Source: Cyclobacteriaceae bacterium (GTDB taxonomy: Bacteria > Bacteroidota > Bacteroidia > Cytophagales > Cyclobacteriaceae). Taken from it: a stretch of 64,000 bases of DNA. The notes below the pieces were generated by a model. That model worked only from the letters and a program-made list of their open reading frames with translations, was not told the DNA's origin and searched no databases. Below, one piece after another: positions 62,236-64,000 of the stretch (within the stretch, counting starts at the first letter, position 1; each line of letters starts with the position of its first letter). A program made the position numbers and the translations under genes. The stretch is from NCBI GenBank assembly GCA_024644875.1, contig JAHEGY010000005.1, positions 21,240 to 85,239 of the forward strand, given 5' to 3'.

Positions 62236-63801
62236 GTGGCGCAATTGAATAACAAGAGACTTGCAGAAATTATTAAGGATCCCGGGATAGCTACGGATAA
62301 GGAAGTTAAACAGATAAAAACTTATTCTGAAGAATATTCCTACAGCCCATTTTTGAAAGTTTTACAGGCAAGACTGGATCATTTGCACAATAAAAAAGAT
62401 AAAGCTAAAAGTCTGACTAAAGCGGCAATTTATATAGCTGACCGGTCCATATTGAAAGATTTTATTACAAAGGATAAATTCCCAAAAGCCGCTTCTGAGG
62501 ACACACTGGTTCAGGAAAAAACTACAAAAGAGAAAAAAGCAGACAAATCTGTCGATGATCCCAATAAAAAGGATAAAACAAGGGATAAGGAAAGACTTAA
62601 GAAAGATCCAGAAGTATTATCTAAAGAAGAGGTTGCTGAACCAGCCAGAAAGGAAGGGGATCAGGATGTAGGAGCGGTCACAGATAAGGTAGAGCTGCAG
62701 GATGCAGAAACCATGACTGATGAAAAATGGGAGTCGGATGCACAAATTGAAACCGGCGCGGTCGAATCATCTGATGGGGATGTTCAATCCCTGGAAAAAC
62801 AGGAAGAGCAGTCAAGCGGGGAACAGGAGGAAAAACAGGAAGCTGTCATAGAAGAGCAGGAGAAAGAGTATGAGCCTGCAGCTGACAAGCAAAAGATAGA
62901 ATATGAGCCTGCCGCCAAGGATCAGGAGAAAGCACACGAAACTTCCACCGAGGAAAAGCAGAAAGAATCTAAAACTGACACTGAGCAGGATAAGGATCAT
63001 GAACCTGCCGCCAAAGGGAATGTGCCTGCCGCCAAGGAGAAGGAAATAGAACAAGAGCCTGCCGCTGACGAGAAGGTAGCAGAACAGGAAGTAAGTGAAG
63101 AAGATTCTGAGAAAAAGGAGGAAACTCCTACTGAAGATCCCGAGCAAAAACTTAAAGGCAAATCCTCTTCCTTAAGCAAGGAAATCATGGATAACATTTC
63201 CGAACTGAAGAAGCATAAAGCCTCACTGCTTAACCTGCTAAACATAGGTTCCTCAGATAAAAGCAGCCCTGGGGATTCTAAACCGGAAAAATCCTCGAAA
63301 AAAGAAAAAAGCAAACAAAAAGCAGGTAAAAAAGACAAAAAGAAAGGTTCAGGTGATAAAACCATTAAGTCAGAAAAAATCGACCCCAAGGTTTCTCAGC
63401 CCATGGATGTTCCTGAAAACAAGGATTATCCTGATTATGAAGAAGAAGATCCGCTTGTGATCAAAGACTTCCTGACCAGGCTGGAAGAATCTAATCCTAC
63501 CCCAAAGAAGAAACTGAAAAAGGAGGAACAGGAGAAACTGATTGAAAAATTCATCCAATCCGATCCTCAAATGAAGAATGTTCGTTCCTCCAAAGAACTG
63601 GCCGAAAAGAAAGATCTCAGCGCGCACAGTGTAAAATTCAGGGATGATATCATTTCAGAAAACCTCGCCTGCATAATGATCAAACAGGGCAAGCATGAAA
63701 AGGCAATTGATATTTACAAGAAATTAATTTGGAAGTTTCCACAAAAAAAGGCTTACTTTGCAACTCAAATTGAAGAGTTGAAGAAGAAACTGAAGAAATA
63801 A
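62236..63801 (+). CDS. Acidic repeat protein with C-terminal TPR-like end
   Basis: A 521-residue hydrophilic protein beginning at GTG (62236). An N-terminal helical part (about 1-90) is followed by a long Glu/Lys-rich region (about 90-300) with five EPAA-type repeats (62872-63072), a Lys/Ser-rich stretch (about 340-380), and a C-terminal helical segment ENLACIMIKQGKHEKAIDIY like a TPR. No signal peptide or membrane segment is visible. A protein of this layout often stands between lptE and secG in Bacteroidales, but its function is unknown. Confidence 0.8.
   Translation: MAQLNNKRLAEIIKDPGIATDKEVKQIKTYSEEYSYSPFLKVLQARLDHLHNKKDKAKSLTKAAIYIADRSILKDFITKDKFPKAASEDTLVQEKTTKEKKADKSVDDPNKKDKTRDKERLKKDPEVLSKEEVAEPARKEGDQDVGAVTDKVELQDAETMTDEKWESDAQIETGAVESSDGDVQSLEKQEEQSSGEQEEKQEAVIEEQEKEYEPAADKQKIEYEPAAKDQEKAHETSTEEKQKESKTDTEQDKDHEPAAKGNVPAAKEKEIEQEPAADEKVAEQEVSEEDSEKKEETPTEDPEQKLKGKSSSLSKEIMDNISELKKHKASLLNLLNIGSSDKSSPGDSKPEKSSKKEKSKQKAGKKDKKKGSGDKTIKSEKIDPKVSQPMDVPENKDYPDYEEEDPLVIKDFLTRLEESNPTPKKKLKKEEQEKLIEKFIQSDPQMKNVRSSKELAEKKDLSAHSVKFRDDIISENLACIMIKQGKHEKAIDIYKKLIWKFPQKKAYFATQIEELKKKLKK
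62872..63072 (+). repeat. Five degenerate EPAA-type coding repeats
   Basis: Five units encode [E/V]PAA[D/K]: GAGCCTGCAGCTGAC-like at 62872, then near 62905, 63001, 63022 and 63055. Spacing is irregular (33, 96, 21 and 33 bases), all multiples of three, so they expand the acidic low-complexity region of the protein in frame. Confidence 0.7.
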
Positions 63802-63802
63802 G

Positions 63803-64000
63803 ATGCTTGCATTAATCGTCACACTCATTACAATCACTGCCATTTTACTTGTTCTGGTAGTACTAGCACAGAATTCTAAAGGAGGCGGATTATCCAGCCA
63901 GTTCGGAGGTTCAGGATCTTCCCAATTGATGGGTGTAAAAAGAACAACAGATCTTTTGGAGAAGATCACCTGGGGATTAGCCATTGGTCTTGTAGCCCTG
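63803..64000 (+). CDS. secG: Preprotein translocase subunit SecG, partial
   Basis: The first 66 codons of secG, cut by the window edge. The protein begins MLALIVTLITITAILLVLVV (membrane helix), continues with LAQNSKGGGLSSQFGGSG and LMGVKRTTDLLEKITWGLA, the standard SecG pattern, and enters its second helix. It assists SecYE in protein export. ATG at 63803 follows the acidic-repeat gene stop by 1 base. Confidence 0.93.
   Translation, partial: MLALIVTLITITAILLVLVVLAQNSKGGGLSSQFGGSGSSQLMGVKRTTDLLEKITWGLAIGLVAL

Noticed and set aside
62812..63389. Minus-strand ORFs of 111 and 130 codons opposite the acidic-repeat gene
   Set aside because: They arise from biased Glu/Lys codons read in reverse (Leu/Phe/Ser-rich) and have no independent support.
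1..64000. tRNA, rRNA, insertion sequences or integrase genes
   Set aside because: Looked for cloverleaf-like sequences in gaps, transposase-like proteins and flanking inverted repeats; none seen.

Overview
The window reads as chromosomal DNA of a member of the Bacteroidota, most likely a marine or sediment-dwelling, facultatively or strictly anaerobic relative of the Bacteroidales/Marinilabiliales. The reasons are the gene families (LptE, TPR histidine kinase, TM2/DUF2752 pair, DUF1080, the DUF2795-type acidic protein), the order miaB - sigma-54 activator - lptE - secG, several promoter elements of the TAnnTTTG type, and the near absence of Shine-Dalgarno sequences. The organism assignment is inference. 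I saw no rRNA, tRNA, CRISPR array, transposase or prophage.

Layout. 1-3384 (minus): end of a DinB-like gene, two small membrane proteins, then proA and proB. 3389-11987 (minus): a carbohydrate block with four GH29 alpha-L-fucosidase-family genes (three in tandem), a DUF1080 lipoprotein, a DUF1349 protein, a PHP phosphodiesterase and an SMP-30 lipoprotein; a divergent Gfo/Idh/MocA oxidoreductase follows at 12378. 13373-13491 is a minisatellite of seven 17-bp units. 13604-20491 (plus) is a sulfur-respiration module: a DUF3365 heme lipoprotein, a Tat-exported molybdopterin oxidoreductase with FeS and NrfD-type subunits (Psr/Phs type), a YeeE/YedE transporter in two halves, and two membrane-attached rhodanese-fold proteins that lack the catalytic cysteine. 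Two FNR/CRP-like boxes, 22 bp apart, lie upstream of the molybdoenzyme gene.

20488-41000 is mostly housekeeping: miaA, mobA, a ferredoxin-like protein, a hydroxyacid dehydrogenase, a PhoR/PhoB-like pair, an aminopeptidase and a beta-barrel protein, recA with a clear terminator, an FtsX/MacB permease, queA, ispD, a CotH-like protein, a TPR histidine kinase, xseAB, a gamma-carbonic anhydrase, YceI and pabB. 42109-49547 (minus) is a second polysaccharide block: two sulfatases, a fifth GH29, a small membrane protein, a decayed porin remnant and a clan-A-like glycoside hydrolase. Fucosidases together with sulfatases point to sulfated fucose-containing glycans, but no SusC/SusD pair is present.

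49877-55222 (plus): TetR regulator, an ABC exporter half with degenerate ATPase motifs, an HlyD-type adaptor and a TolC-type channel. 55258-58795 (minus): SRPBCC protein, two SDR-fold proteins and an aldo/keto reductase. 58955-64000 (plus): miaB, sigma-54 activator, lptE, an acidic repeat protein and the start of secG.

The most unusual content is the sulfur module (dead rhodanese domains, a Lys-rich C-terminal tail ending in GGC-Ser, twin FNR-like boxes), the tandem fucosidases with eroded active sites, and the ABC exporter with an altered ATPase core.
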